The notes: a model not told the origin generated them from the sequence alone. A DNA stretch of 64,000 nt from DATBHM01 sp963772375 (GCA_963772375.1 CAVYXG010000001.1:1798001-1862000), one strand, 5' to 3'; positions 17,987 through 27,439 are shown, numbered from the stretch's first letter. Translations and numbers: made by a program.

Positions 17987-18089
17987 TACAGGTCAGTGTC
18001 CACGAGGCCTTCGCCACCGGCAAGTACCCGTTCTGTGCCAAAGACCACAACGCTTCGCACATTTCGGCGGACCGGGGCTGGACCACTGG

Positions 18090-18095
18090 TAAGGT
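18090..18095 (+). promoter_or_regulatory. -10 box, leaderless promoter of the GT4 gene
   Basis: TAAGGT (TANNNT) lies 8 bases before the ATG at 18104, no Shine-Dalgarno. Confidence 0.5.
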
Positions 18096-18103
18096 CCGCG
18101 ACC

Positions 18104-19297
18104 ATGGCGAGGCGGCATCGGATCGTCATCGACGTCTCTGCCGCCCGTGTGGGAGGCGGAGTGAGTCGGACCCGGGAGCTCGCAGCAGCCCTCGAGGCGG
18201 TAGCTCCCGAACACGACTACTGGTTCGCCATCGGGGACGCGGTCGCGGACCAGATCCGCGGGTGGCGGTCCGACCGGCTCCTCCTGGTTCCTCGAGCGCT
18301 GCGCTCCGTGCCGGGCCGGATGCTCTGGCAGCACACGGCCCTCCCCAAGCTCGCGGAAGATCTCGATGCCGACCACCTCATCGGACCCTTCGGCACGCTT
18401 CCCCTGGCTCGGCGGCCGAGGGGCCGTATCCATGTGTCGATCATCGTTTCGAACATCGGACCGTTCGCGCCCGAGATCACCTCGACCCTGCGCGGATATC
18501 AGGCGGCTCGGAATCGCATGCTCCGCACGCTCACCCTGAAGAGCATCGGCCGAGCCGATCGGGTGTTCGTGCTCTCCACCGCAGCCCGGGATCTGCTCAC
18601 CGAGCCGCTGGCGACGAAACCGGTCACCGTGCTGCCGATGTCGCCGCCTCACCCCGATCTCCTGCGCTCCGCGAATGCCCTCGAGCTGCCCGCCTCACTG
18701 GAGGCATCTTCGCTGTTCTGCGCCGTCGGCGACCTGCTCCCCTACAAGGGCTTCGAGGACGCGATCCTGGCCCTCGGCTCGCTCCGGGCGTCCGGTACGC
18801 CGGCTTCGCTGGTCATCTGCGGCAATCGGCTCGATACCAACTACGCGAATGAGCTCGAGGAGCTTGCGCGCAGCGAGGCCCCCAGCGCGGTCCGATTCCT
18901 CCATGGGATCGGGCAGGTCCAGGTCCTCGCGCTGATGCAGCACGCCGTCGGAACAATCGTGAGCTCCAGGGCTGAGAACCCTGGTCGGGTCCCCGTCGAG
19001 GCCATGGCCGTGGGATCCCCGATCGTGAGCGCGGACATCCCGAACGCCAGGGAGAGCTGCGGCGATGCGGCGCTGTACTACGAGCCCTGCGACCATCGGA
19101 CGCTCGCGAGCCATATGGCCGCGTTGCTCGACGATCCGGATCGCCGTTCGGTGTTGGCGTCGAAGGGGCTCGGCCCGGATCGGGACCCGGGACTGGACCT
19201 CGGCCACCAGGACCCTCCTCGAGGCCCTCGAACTCACCGACGCGCATGCATGAACGAAGGATCGTCCTCGTCGCGGGAGCGCGGCCGAACTTCATGA
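18104..19297 (+). CDS. Glycosyltransferase family 4 protein, C-terminus frameshifted
   Basis: GT-B glycosyltransferase. N-terminal: IVIDVSAARVGGGVSRTREL (about 6-25). C-terminal donor domain: FCAVGDLLPYKGFEDAI (about 206-222), LASLVICG-type strand, and VSSRAENPGRVPVEAMAVGSPIV, the EAMA signature of GT4. The open frame as written ends at 19297, but the natural end is at 19253: a shift at about 19174 moves the frame to one reading ARIGTRDWTSATRTLLEALE, the expected W-containing terminal helix. That end overlaps the start of the next gene (19246) by eight bases, as expected in an operon; the uncorrected end is not. Leaderless promoter 8 bases before the ATG. Sugar specificity unknown. Confidence 0.8.
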   Translation: MARRHRIVIDVSAARVGGGVSRTRELAAALEAVAPEHDYWFAIGDAVADQIRGWRSDRLLLVPRALRSVPGRMLWQHTALPKLAEDLDADHLIGPFGTLPLARRPRGRIHVSIIVSNIGPFAPEITSTLRGYQAARNRMLRTLTLKSIGRADRVFVLSTAARDLLTEPLATKPVTVLPMSPPHPDLLRSANALELPASLEASSLFCAVGDLLPYKGFEDAILALGSLRASGTPASLVICGNRLDTNYANELEELARSEAPSAVRFLHGIGQVQVLALMQHAVGTIVSSRAENPGRVPVEAMAVGSPIVSADIPNARESCGDAALYYEPCDHRTLASHMAALLDDPDRRSVLASKGLGPDRDPGLDLGHQDPPRGPRTHRRACMNEGSSSSRERGRTS

Positions 19298-20335
19298 AGG
19301 TGGCTCCGGTGTACCGTGCGCTTGCATCCGCCGGGGTCAGCCCGTGCTTCGTCAACACGGGCCAGCACTACGACCTCGAAATGGCTGGCGTGTTCATCCG
19401 CGACCTCGAGCTGCCCGCGCCGGTGATCAACCTGGAGGTCGGGTCCGGTACCCACGCCAGCAGACCGCCGAGGTCATGCTCGCGCATCGAGCCTGCGCTA
19501 CTGGAGGTCGCCCCGGACGTGGTCGTCGTGGTCGGCGACGTGAACTCCACGCTCGGAGCCGCAGTCACCGCCGCCAAGCTCGACATTCCGGTCGCCCACG
19601 TCGAGGCCGGCCTGCGCTCGTTCGACCGGACCATGCCGGAGGAGCTCAACCGCCTTCTGACCGACGCCATCAGCGACTCATTGTTCGCGCCCTCAGCCGA
19701 CGCCGTCGAGAACCTCCGTCGCGAGGGTGTCTCGGAGGATCGGATTCACCTGGTCGGCAACGTAATGATCGACAGCCTGGAGCTCATGGTCCCGGCCACC
19801 ACGGCGCTCCCCGACCTCCCCGGCCTCGAGCTGCGCGAGCGCGGCTACCTTCTGGTCACGCTCCATCGCGCGTCGAACGTCGACGAAACCACCGCACTCG
19901 ACCGGATCATGGGAATCCTCCAGGAGGCGGCGAGCCGCGTCCCCACGCTGCTCGTCGCCCACCCCAGGACGCGCCATCGCCTCCGCGAGACCGGCTTCCG
20001 CACGAGCGGTGGCCTCACCGATCCTCCCGCCCCTCCGCTACGTCGAGTTCCTCTCCCTTATGCGCCGGGCGACCGGGGTCCTGACCGACTCCGGCGGCGT
20101 CCAGGAGGAGACGACGGTCCTCGGCATCCCTTGCGCCACCGTGAGGGAGAACACCGAGCGCCCCATCACGATTACCGAAGGAACCAACGAGTTGGTCGGC
20201 ACCGACCGCTACCGCATCCTCGACGCCGTCGACCGGATGGTTCGAGGCGAATGGAAGCAGGGACGGCGACCGGACCTCTGGGACGGCCACGCCGGTGCGC
20301 GCATCGCCGACATCCTCGTCGAGCGGTACGGGTGA
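19246..20335 (+). pseudogene. wecB: UDP-N-acetylglucosamine 2-epimerase (non-hydrolysing), three frameshifts
   Basis: Converts UDP-GlcNAc to UDP-ManNAc. Family landmarks are GARPNFMKVAPVYRAL (about 10-25), NTGQHYDLEM, a GDVNSTLGAAVTAAKL strand, VAHVEAGLRSFDRTMPEE (the EAGLR and PEE motifs) and, in the last frame, TDSGGVQEETTVLGIPC with TVRENTERPIT. The frame is lost at about 19459 and regained at about 19485, where the intended reading is QQTAEVMLA, and shifts again at about 20020 into ILPPLRYVEFLSLMRRATGVL. All catalytic residues remain. With the dehydrogenase at 12398 it makes UDP-ManNAcA. The ATG overlaps the end of the GT4 gene. Whether the gene is broken or the read is faulty cannot be told here. 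Confidence 0.82.
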
Positions 20336-20336
20336 A

Positions 20337-21248
20337 TCAGCCCTGGTAGACCGACCGCATCCAGTCGATCGTCTTCGGGATCCCGACTTCGAGCGGCACC
20401 ACGGGATTGTGGTCGAGCTCGGCCCGGGCCCGCGAGCAGTCCACGACCTTGTCCTTCGTCGTCATCGGCTCGGACTCCTCGTAGGTGACGTGCGAGTCGT
20501 CGGTACCTATGTACTCGACGATCATGTCGTTCACCGACTTCATGTCGTGGAGCTCCTCGCCGCCCAAGTTGTAGACGGCGCCGGGCACGAACCTGACGGC
20601 AACGTTCGCCAGCGTCCGGCACGTGTCGGTCACGTACGTCGAGGTCCGCCGGTGGCCGAGGAAGATCGTCACCGGCTCCTTGCACATCGCCTTGTAGATG
20701 AACTTGCAGATCGCGCTGCGATACTCGCTGAAGTACTCGCCCGGCCCGTAGGTGTTGAACAGCCGAACCCGGACCACCTCCGCGCCCCACTCATCGGTCG
20801 CGTTCATCACCTGCATCTCGTTGACCCACTTCGACATCGCGTAGTCGTTGAGCTGGCGGATGGGCACCTGCTCGAGGACGTCCTCCAGCATGACGCCGTC
20901 GTAGTCTCCGTAGACCTCCGAGCTGCTGAACACGACGCTGCGAAACCCCATCTCCCGCTGGAGCCCGAGCAGATTCTTGGTGCCCACGGCGTTCGCGCGC
21001 CACATGGTTTCGAAGAAATCCTCGCCATTTCTGCGTCCGAATTCCGCGGCAAGATGGTACACGAGGTCCGGTTCACACGCCTGGACCACATGTTCGAATT
21101 GGCGGAATTCCCCCACGTCGCCGCGGTGATACTGGCCGAGGTGGTAGTGGCCCCGATCCATCAGGGTCACCTCGTATCCACGGGACTCCAGCTCGGCCAC
21201 CAGGTGCGTCCCGACCGCACCCCGAGCCCCCGTCACCAGCACCCGCAT
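20337..21248 (-). CDS. NAD-dependent epimerase/dehydratase
   Basis: Extended SDR nucleotide-sugar enzyme, 303 residues. Rossmann motif VLVTGARGAVGTHLVAEL (about 3-20), serine-bearing VVFSSSEVYGDYDG (about 113-126), catalytic YAMSK (YxxxK, about 143-147) and the RLFNTYGPGEY loop. The ATG at 21248 is fixed by GGAGG five bases upstream, and in-frame codons further up are rejected. It converges with the 2-epimerase, one base between the stops, and diverges from the WbuB-like GT4. Substrate not readable: the loop motif after YxxxK is shared by 4-epimerases and 4-reductases. GC bias returns to the surrounding level in this gene. Confidence 0.85.
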   Translation of the reverse strand: MRVLVTGARGAVGTHLVAELESRGYEVTLMDRGHYHLGQYHRGDVGEFRQFEHVVQACEPDLVYHLAAEFGRRNGEDFFETMWRANAVGTKNLLGLQREMGFRSVVFSSSEVYGDYDGVMLEDVLEQVPIRQLNDYAMSKWVNEMQVMNATDEWGAEVVRVRLFNTYGPGEYFSEYRSAICKFIYKAMCKEPVTIFLGHRRTSTYVTDTCRTLANVAVRFVPGAVYNLGGEELHDMKSVNDMIVEYIGTDDSHVTYEESEPMTTKDKVVDCSRARAELDHNPVVPLEVGIPKTIDWMRSVYQG

Positions 21249-21277
21249 CCGAACCTCCTGCGCCTCCTGAGGCTGGC

Positions 21278-21283
21278 TATGAT
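21278..21283 (+). promoter_or_regulatory. -10 box, leaderless promoter of the WbuB-like GT4
   Basis: TATGAT, an almost perfect -10, lies 8 bases before the ATG at 21292, leaving no room for a ribosome binding site. It sits in the 43-base gap between two divergent genes. Confidence 0.6.
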
Positions 21284-21291
21284 ACGCGGCC

Positions 21292-22503
21292 ATGCGCGTC
21301 CTCCTGGTCAACCAGTACTTTCCCCCGGACGCGACCAACACGGCCTACCTGCTCGCCGAGCTGGCGGAGGACCTGGACGCGGCGCACGACGTGCGGGTCC
21401 TGGCGGGACGGCCGAGCTACAACGCCGAGGCCGGCGAGCCGCCGCCGGCCGGCGTTCGCGTCATCCGCGTCCGTTCGACCGGGTTCCCCCGGACGACACT
21501 CGCCGGCAGGGCCACCAACTACCTGAGTTTCCTCTGCTCCGCGCTGGTGCGGGGCATGCGGGAGGACCCACCCGACGTCGTCATTTCGTTCTCGGATCCG
21601 CCGATCATCGGCTTCATCGGGGCGTTGATCGCGGTCCGGCGGCGATGCCGTCTGGTGCAGGTCTACATGGACATCTACCCCGACGTGGCCGAGCGGCTCG
21701 GCATGATTCGCAGCCCGCGGCTGGCGCAAGCCTGGCGCGCCGCGAACCGGTGGCTGCGCGATCGCGCGGACCGCGTGGTCGCCATCGGGGACGACATGGC
21801 CGGCAAGCTCGTCGCGGAGGGGGTCGCCGCCGGCAAGATCGTCACCAACCCCAACTGGAGCGGCGACGCCCCCCCGCCCGGCGACGTCGACGCGATCCGG
21901 CGCGCCCAGGGGTGGGAGGGCCGGTTCGTCGTCATGCACGCCGGCAACGTCGGGCTGGCGCAGGGCCTCGACGCAGTGATCGACGCGGCCGCGCGGCTGC
22001 GGGACCTGGACGACGTGCGGGTCGTGTTCCTGGGCGACGGCGCGGCGCGGGGCCGGCTCGAGGCGAGGGTCCACGAGATGGGCCTCGGCAACGTCGAATT
22101 CCTCCCCCACGTCCCCAAGGGCGAGGCCTTCGCGACCATGGCCGCGGCCGACCTCCACCTGGTCTCGCTGGTGCCCGGCCTCAAGGGCTGCGTCGTCCCC
22201 AGCAAGACGTACGGGATCCTGGCCATGGGCAAGCCGATCGTGGCGGCCGTCGACGAGGGCTCGGAGGTCGACCTCGTCCTGCGGGCGGCGCGGTGCGGCG
22301 TCCGCGTGGAACCGGAAGACGCGGCGGCGCTGGCGGCGGCGATCCGGGAGCTGGCGCAGGACCCCGACCTCGAAGCGATGGGCCGGCGGGGCCGGGAGTT
22401 GTTCCTGGCCGAATACACCAGGTCCCGCGGCACGGCCCGCTACCTGGACATGCTGGCCGAGCTCGACCCGCGTCGAACCGCCCGGCAGGCCGCTGTGAGC
22501 TAG
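21292..22503 (+). CDS. WbuB-like glycosyltransferase family 4
   Basis: GT-B enzyme of 403 residues. It begins LLVNQYFPPDATNTAYLLAE (about 4-23), the N-terminal pattern of WbuB/CapM-type transferases that add a deoxy-aminosugar to an undecaprenyl-linked acceptor. Further motifs: VVISFSDPPIIGFIGALI (about 91-108), MHAGNVGLAQGLDAVIDA (about 218-235) and VVPSKTYGILAMGKPIVAAV (about 302-321), where the E of the usual EAMA is replaced by YGILA, as in WbuB. It ends four bases inside the convergent epimerase gene. Leaderless promoter. Donor inferred only from the family. Confidence 0.85.
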   Translation: MRVLLVNQYFPPDATNTAYLLAELAEDLDAAHDVRVLAGRPSYNAEAGEPPPAGVRVIRVRSTGFPRTTLAGRATNYLSFLCSALVRGMREDPPDVVISFSDPPIIGFIGALIAVRRRCRLVQVYMDIYPDVAERLGMIRSPRLAQAWRAANRWLRDRADRVVAIGDDMAGKLVAEGVAAGKIVTNPNWSGDAPPPGDVDAIRRAQGWEGRFVVMHAGNVGLAQGLDAVIDAAARLRDLDDVRVVFLGDGAARGRLEARVHEMGLGNVEFLPHVPKGEAFATMAAADLHLVSLVPGLKGCVVPSKTYGILAMGKPIVAAVDEGSEVDLVLRAARCGVRVEPEDAAALAAAIRELAQDPDLEAMGRRGRELFLAEYTRSRGTARYLDMLAELDPRRTARQAAVS

Positions 22504-23480
22504 CTTCGCGTCCCGGGCCGCCGCAGGTGCCACGTCACGGTGGCCTCCAGGGCCTCGTCGAGGCCGAACGGCGGGCGGAACCCCGAGTCGAGCAGCGCGG
22601 ACGGGTCGAAGTTGGTCGGCTTGCAGAACTTCTCGATCCGGGCCGCCGTGATGGGGAAGTCCACGTGGACGCGGCTGCCCACGGCGTCGGCGACCGACGC
22701 GATCGGGCGGGCGACCCCCAGCGGGATGCGCCACCTGGGCACGGCGACGCCCAGCAGGGAGGAGATCCTCCGCACCAGCTCCCTCGTGCTGATCACGGGC
22801 GTGTCGACGTAGATCGACGTACGCAGGCCCGGCTCGTCGCGTTCGAACAGGAACTCCGTCGCCGCCAGCAGGTTGGGTAGGTACGACGTCGACTTCAGCG
22901 CGTCGCCGTCGCCGATCATCAGGAAGCGGCGGCGCCGGATGGCCTCGACCAGCCGGTGGATGTTGGTGTTCGAAGGGTGGCCCGGTCCGAAGACGACGGA
23001 CGGACGGATCATGGCGACGCGCGCCTGCGAGTGGGCGTCGGCGAACGCGGCAACGCACCGCTCGACCATGACCTTCGACTCGCCGTAGGGCGTTTCCGGC
23101 GCGAATGGGGCCGACTCGTCGAGCGGCGCCGCCGATGGCCCCATCACCCCCACCGTGCTGTACACGAGCCACCGGCCGACGTCGCCCGCAGCCGGGGAGT
23201 CCAGCAGCGCGCGGGTGGCCTCGAAGTTGTCGCGACGGTACACGGCGGGCGAGAGCCCCCAGTCGTCCTTCGACGCGGCGAGGTGCAGCACGCCCTCGAC
23301 GCCGACGAGCGCCCGTTCCACCGTCGCCGGGTCCAGCAGGTCGCCGGGCACGAACTCGTCCGGTCGAACCGTGGCCGGTGGGCGCCGGTCCGTGCCGATC
23401 ACGTGGTGGCCCCGATCCTTCAGCATGCGGACGAGGTGCGAACCGATGTACCCGGAGGACCCGGTCACGAGCGTCTTCAC
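22500..23480 (-). CDS. NAD-dependent epimerase/dehydratase
   Basis: Extended SDR protein of 326 residues. Rossmann motif LVTGSSGYIGSHLVRML (about 4-20), LHLAASKDD, then LVYSTVGVMGPS (about 107-118) and catalytic YGESK (YxxxK). The C-terminal half (RWRIPLGVARPIASVADAVG, FCKPTNFDPSALLDSGF) resembles the 3-beta-hydroxysteroid-dehydrogenase/UDP-glucose-epimerase-like branch rather than classical GalE. GTG at 23480 puts VKTLVTG at the N-terminus as in relatives; another in-frame GTG nine bases earlier cannot be excluded. Divergent from the next epimerase across a 228-base gap. Substrate unknown. Confidence 0.8.
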   Translation of the reverse strand: MKTLVTGSSGYIGSHLVRMLKDRGHHVIGTDRRPPATVRPDEFVPGDLLDPATVERALVGVEGVLHLAASKDDWGLSPAVYRRDNFEATRALLDSPAAGDVGRWLVYSTVGVMGPSAAPLDESAPFAPETPYGESKVMVERCVAAFADAHSQARVAMIRPSVVFGPGHPSNTNIHRLVEAIRRRRFLMIGDGDALKSTSYLPNLLAATEFLFERDEPGLRTSIYVDTPVISTRELVRRISSLLGVAVPRWRIPLGVARPIASVADAVGSRVHVDFPITAARIEKFCKPTNFDPSALLDSGFRPPFGLDEALEATVTWHLRRPGTRS

Positions 23481-23636
23481 ACGAGCCACCCGGGCCTCGA
23501 GTGCGACCCGGCCTCCGGGCGGCAGTGTACGGAACCCGGTTCCCCGGACCCGCACTCGGAGCGGTGGGCCGAATGGGCCGGGCGCCGCTCCGGGGGATGG
23601 ACGGCCCCTACATTGCCCTCCATCTTTCGCCCGATA

Positions 23637-23663
23637 TTGACGATTCGGCCTCGACGCTAGGGT
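23637..23663 (+). promoter_or_regulatory. Possible promoter of the system A epimerase-WecA operon
   Basis: TTGACG (23637-23642) and TAGGGT (23658-23663) are 15 bases apart, shorter than optimal, in the AT-richest part of the 228-base divergent gap 23481-23708. Nothing else was recognised in that gap. Confidence 0.3.
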
Positions 23664-23708
23664 ACGTTGTGTCGCCGAGGGGACCGACCGAAATGGAAGC
23701 AAGGGAAC

Positions 23709-24683
23709 TTGAGATATCTCATCACCGGCTGCTCCGGCTTCATCGGGTCCCATCTCGCCGAGGCCCTCGTGGACCGCGGCGACGAGGTCACCGGCCTCGA
23801 TGACCTCTCGACCGGCAGGTCCTCGAACCTCGACGGCCTCGCCGATTCGCCCGACTTCCGGTTCGTGCAGGGCACGATCCTGGACGACGAGCTCGTCCGG
23901 AAGCTGGTCGCCGGCGCGGACGTGGTGGTGCACCTGGCGGCGGCGGTCGGCGTCAAGCTGATCGTCCAGCGCCCCCTCGAGACCCTCATCACCAACATCC
24001 GGGGCTCGGAGAACGTCCTCCAGGCCTGCGCCGACGAGCACACCCGCGTCCTGGTGGCGTCGACGTCGGAGATCTACGGGAAGAACTCGTTCGGGGCCCT
24101 CTCGGAGAACTCGGACCGCATCCTCGGCTCCCCGTTCAAGTCCAGATGGGCGTACAGCACGTCCAAGGCGGTCGACGAGATCCTGGCCCACGCGTACTGG
24201 CGGGAGCGGGACACGCCGTCCACCGTCGTGCGGCTGTTCAACACGGTGGGCCCCCGTCAGACCGGCCGGTACGGCATGGTGGTCCCCACGCTGGTGCGCC
24301 AGGCCATCGTGGGCGAGCCGCTCACCGTCTACGGCAACGGCGAGCAACAGCGGTGCTTCTGCCACGTGCACGACACGGTGGCGGCGCTCATGCGGCTGCT
24401 GGACGAGGATGCGTCGATCGGCGACGTGTTCAACGTCGGCGCGCCGCAGGAGACGACGATCAACGCGCTCGCGGAGACGATCGTCGAGATGACCGCGTCC
24501 GATTCCCGGATCGAGCACGTCCCATACGAGGTCGCCTACGAGCCCGGGTTCGAGGACATGGAACGCCGCGTCCCCGACATCGCCAAGATCACCTCGCTCA
24601 CCGGGTGGCGGCCGACCCGAAGCCTCCCGGAGATCCTGGCCGACGTGATCGAGGACCAGCGGGCGAGGCTGGCGGTCGCATGA
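23709..24683 (+). CDS. NAD-dependent epimerase, UDP-glucose 4-epimerase/decarboxylase-like
   Basis: Extended SDR protein of 324 residues, Rossmann motif LITGCSGFIGSHLAEAL (about 4-20), DDLSTGRSSNL loop, HLAAAVGVKLI, VASTSEIYGKN and catalytic YSTSK (YxxxK). The VRLFNTVGPRQTGRYGMVVP and QQRCFCHVHDTV segments are close to UDP-glucuronate decarboxylase/4-epimerase relatives (UXS-like). TTG at 23709 gives the expected LRYLITG N-terminus with AAGGGA just upstream; an in-frame TTG at 23667 is the alternative. Stop overlaps the start of the WecA-type gene (ATGA), so both are expressed together. Product sugar uncertain. Confidence 0.82.
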   Translation: MRYLITGCSGFIGSHLAEALVDRGDEVTGLDDLSTGRSSNLDGLADSPDFRFVQGTILDDELVRKLVAGADVVVHLAAAVGVKLIVQRPLETLITNIRGSENVLQACADEHTRVLVASTSEIYGKNSFGALSENSDRILGSPFKSRWAYSTSKAVDEILAHAYWRERDTPSTVVRLFNTVGPRQTGRYGMVVPTLVRQAIVGEPLTVYGNGEQQRCFCHVHDTVAALMRLLDEDASIGDVFNVGAPQETTINALAETIVEMTASDSRIEHVPYEVAYEPGFEDMERRVPDIAKITSLTGWRPTRSLPEILADVIEDQRARLAVA

Positions 24684-25744
24684 GCCCCGCCGCCGCGGCG
24701 GCCCGCTACGTCGCGTCGTTCTCGGTGGCGTTCGTGGGGACGCTCCTGCTCACGCCCGTGGCCGGCAGGCTGGCCCGGCGGTGGGGCATCCTGGACCACC
24801 CCAACACGCAGAAGTTCCACGCCAGCGCCACGCCGTACCTGGGCGGGCTGGCCGTCGGGATGGGCCTCCTCGCCGTCGGGCTGGTGGCGGCGGGGGCCTC
24901 CGGGCAGTTCCTCACCATCATGGTGTGCGCCGCCGCCATCTCCGCGATGGGGTTCGTCGACGACTGGCGCACCGTCCGGCCGTCGGTGAAGCTCGTCGTG
25001 GAGTCGGCGGCGGGCGCCGCCCTGTGGGCCGTCGGCGTGGGCGCGGGCCTGTTCGGCGTCGCCCCGCTGGACGCCGTCCTCACCGTGGCATGGGTGATCG
25101 TCGTCACCAACGCCGTGAACATCCTCGACAACATGGACGGCATCGCGTCGGGCATCAGCGCGCTGGCCGCCCTGACGTTCTTCGTGTTGGCGGCCCAGCA
25201 TGGCCAGCACCTGGTGGGGTCGTTCGCCCTCGCGGTGGCCGGCGCGAGCCTGGGGTTCCTCCGCTACAACTTCCCGCCGGCGAGGATCTTCCTCGGCGAC
25301 GGGGGCTCGCTGCTCCTCGGCTTCCTGCTCGCCGCGCTGGCCTTGAAGCTCAACCTGGTCGGGGTGAACGGCCTGATCCGCTCTGCCGTACCGGTGCTGG
25401 TCCTGGCCGTGCCGCTGTTCGACATCACGCTGGTGGTGATCAGCAGGACCCTGGGCCGGCGGCCGATCTACATCGGCGGGACGGACCACTCGGCGCACCG
25501 GATGGCCCGGATCGGCTGGTCGCACCGCCGGGTGGCCGGGGTCATGTACCTCATCCAGGCGGTCTGCTGCGCCCTGGCAGTCTGGCTCACCCACCTGACG
25601 CCGGCCGGCATGCTGCCGGTGATCGCCGTCGAGGCGCTCCTCGCGATCGTGGGGCTGCTGCTGCTCCTCCGCCTGGAATCCGGGCGGGACCGCGTCGTCG
25701 TCGTCGAGCGGAATGGTGGACTCCGAGGGCGATCTGGCGGATAG
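24680..25744 (+). CDS. Polyprenyl-phosphate N-acetylhexosamine-1-phosphate transferase (WecA/TagO/MraY family)
   Basis: Initiating enzyme that loads a HexNAc-1-phosphate on undecaprenyl phosphate. The 354-residue protein has about ten membrane spans and every family motif: DHPNTQKFHASATPYLGG (about 33-50), GFVDDWRTV with the DD pair (about 94-102), NAVNILDNMDGIASG (about 146-160), ARIFLGDGGSLLLGF and the histidine loop GGTDHSAHRM. The ATG overlaps the upstream stop by four bases. The stop codon TAG also forms the first bases of the -10 box of the following gene. With WecB- and WbpA-type enzymes nearby it would start system A; a WbaP-type enzyme at 57109 starts system B. Confidence 0.93.
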   Translation: MSPAAAAARYVASFSVAFVGTLLLTPVAGRLARRWGILDHPNTQKFHASATPYLGGLAVGMGLLAVGLVAAGASGQFLTIMVCAAAISAMGFVDDWRTVRPSVKLVVESAAGAALWAVGVGAGLFGVAPLDAVLTVAWVIVVTNAVNILDNMDGIASGISALAALTFFVLAAQHGQHLVGSFALAVAGASLGFLRYNFPPARIFLGDGGSLLLGFLLAALALKLNLVGVNGLIRSAVPVLVLAVPLFDITLVVISRTLGRRPIYIGGTDHSAHRMARIGWSHRRVAGVMYLIQAVCCALAVWLTHLTPAGMLPVIAVEALLAIVGLLLLLRLESGRDRVVVVERNGGLRGRSGG

Positions 25745-25747
25745 ACT
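25742..25747 (+). promoter_or_regulatory. -10 box, leaderless promoter of the Wzz/BY-kinase gene
   Basis: TAGACT lies 9 bases before the ATG at 25757; its TAG is the stop codon of the preceding gene. No Shine-Dalgarno. Confidence 0.5.
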
Positions 25748-25756
25748 GGCCGCCGG

Positions 25757-27439
25757 ATGAGGGCCGAACGCCCCACCGAGATGACCATGCAGACCGAACA
25801 GTCGCCCCCCGAGGCCACCGATCTGCGCACCTACCTGCAGGTGGTGCGCCGTCGGAAATGGACCATCCTCATCGTCACCGGGGTCGTCGTCGCCGCCGCG
25901 CTGGCGTTCTCCTTCCGCCAGACCCCCGAGTACACGAGCGAGGCCCGCGTGTTCGTCACGCCGATCGGGCCCGGCGCCACGACGGTCGACGCTGAACCTG
26001 GACACCGAACGCGGCCTGGCGGACTCGCTCGCAGTCGCGTCGCTCGTCCAGCAGAACCTCCACCTGGCCGCGACGCCGACGCAGCTGCTCCGGCACGTCG
26101 GGGTCTCCGTCGAGACGAACACGGACATCCTCGACATCAGCTACACCGACCCCGACCCGGCCACCGCGCAGCGGGTCGCCCAGGGGTTCGCGGACGGCTA
26201 TCTCGAGTTCCGGCGGGGCCAGGCGGGCAAGCTCGCTGGACGAGCAGACGGCGGTGATCCAGCGGCAGATCAACGACGTCCAGGCCCAGCTGAAGACCAT
26301 CGAGGACGAGCTCGCCCGCACGACGGACCCGTCCAAGGGCAGCTCGCTCTCCAGCCAGCGCGACGTCCTGAACGCCCGCCTCGGCGCCCTGGAGCTCCAG
26401 CTCGAGACGGTCCAGTCGTCATCCGGGAACCCAGTCGGGCGGCCAGGTCGTCCAGGCGGCCCAGCTCCCGACCTCGCCGTCGAGCCCGCGGCCGATCCGC
26501 GATGGGGTGCTGGCGCTCGTGCTCGGCTTGGCCCTCGGCATCGGGATCGCGTTCCTCCGCGAACGCTTCGACGACCACCTCCGCGGCCGCGACGACTTCG
26601 AGCAGGCCGTCCGGGCCCCGGTCCTCGCGGTGGTGCCCCGGGTTGCCGACTGGAAGAACCCCGAGGACCCGGAGCTCGTCTCGCTGGTGGCCCCCAAGAG
26701 CGCGCCGGCGGAGGCCTACCGGACGCTGCGGACCAACCTGCAGTTCATCGGGCGCTCCGACGACTTCCGGGTCCTGTGCGTCACGAGCCCCTCGCTCGGG
26801 GAGGGCAAGACGACCACCGTGGCCAACCTCGGCATCGCCATGGCCCAGGCGGGACGGAAGGTCGTCGTGATGTCGTGCGACCTCCGCCGGCCGCGCCTGC
26901 ACCGGTTCTACTCGGTGAGCAACGAGAACGGGCTCTCCACGGTGCTGTCGGGACAGGACGACCTGGCCAAGGCCGTCCGGCGCCCGGACGTCGAGAACCT
27001 GCTCGTCCTGCCGAGCGGGCCGGTGCCGCCCAACCCCGCCGAGCTGCTGGCCTCGAACACCATGGCGAGGCTCCTCGAGGAGCTCCGGGCCAACGCCGAC
27101 TTCGTGATCATCGACACGCCGCCGCTGCTGGCCGTGTCGGACGCCCTCGTCCTGGCGCCGAAGAGCGACGGGACGCTGTTCGTCGCCGACGCGGGGACCA
27201 CGACGAGGAGCGCGATCCGCCACGCGCGGCAGCAGCTCGACCAGGTGGGGGCCCGCGTGGTCGGGGCCGTGCTCAACGACCTCGACACGTCCTCGGCGCG
27301 CTACTACGGGTCGGATTCGTACACGTACTCCTATCCCTACCGGTACGAGGAGACGACGAAGGGCTCGAACGGCTCGACCAACGGCAAGCGTCCGACCCGC
27401 AAGCCGGAGGCCGCCGACAAGGGCCTGGAGCTCCGGTAG
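25757..27439 (+). pseudogene. Wzz-type chain-length regulator fused to BY-kinase, three frameshifts in the Wzz part
   Basis: Polysaccharide co-polymerase with a C-terminal bacterial tyrosine kinase (CpsC-CpsD fusion). N-terminus: TDLRTYLQVVRRRKWTILIV and the first membrane span, then LNLDTERGLADSLAVASLVQ after a shift at about 25990, DEQTAVIQRQINDVQAQLK after one at about 26235, and QSGGQVVQAAQL after one at about 26426. The kinase is intact from 26507: membrane span, AYRTLRTNLQF, Walker A SPSLGEGKTTTVANLG, Walker A-prime VMSCDLRRPRL, Walker B FVIIDTPPL, and a tail YYGSDSYTYSYPYRY carrying the autophosphorylated tyrosine cluster. It would set chain length for system A. Shifts could equally be assembly errors. 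Confidence 0.82.
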
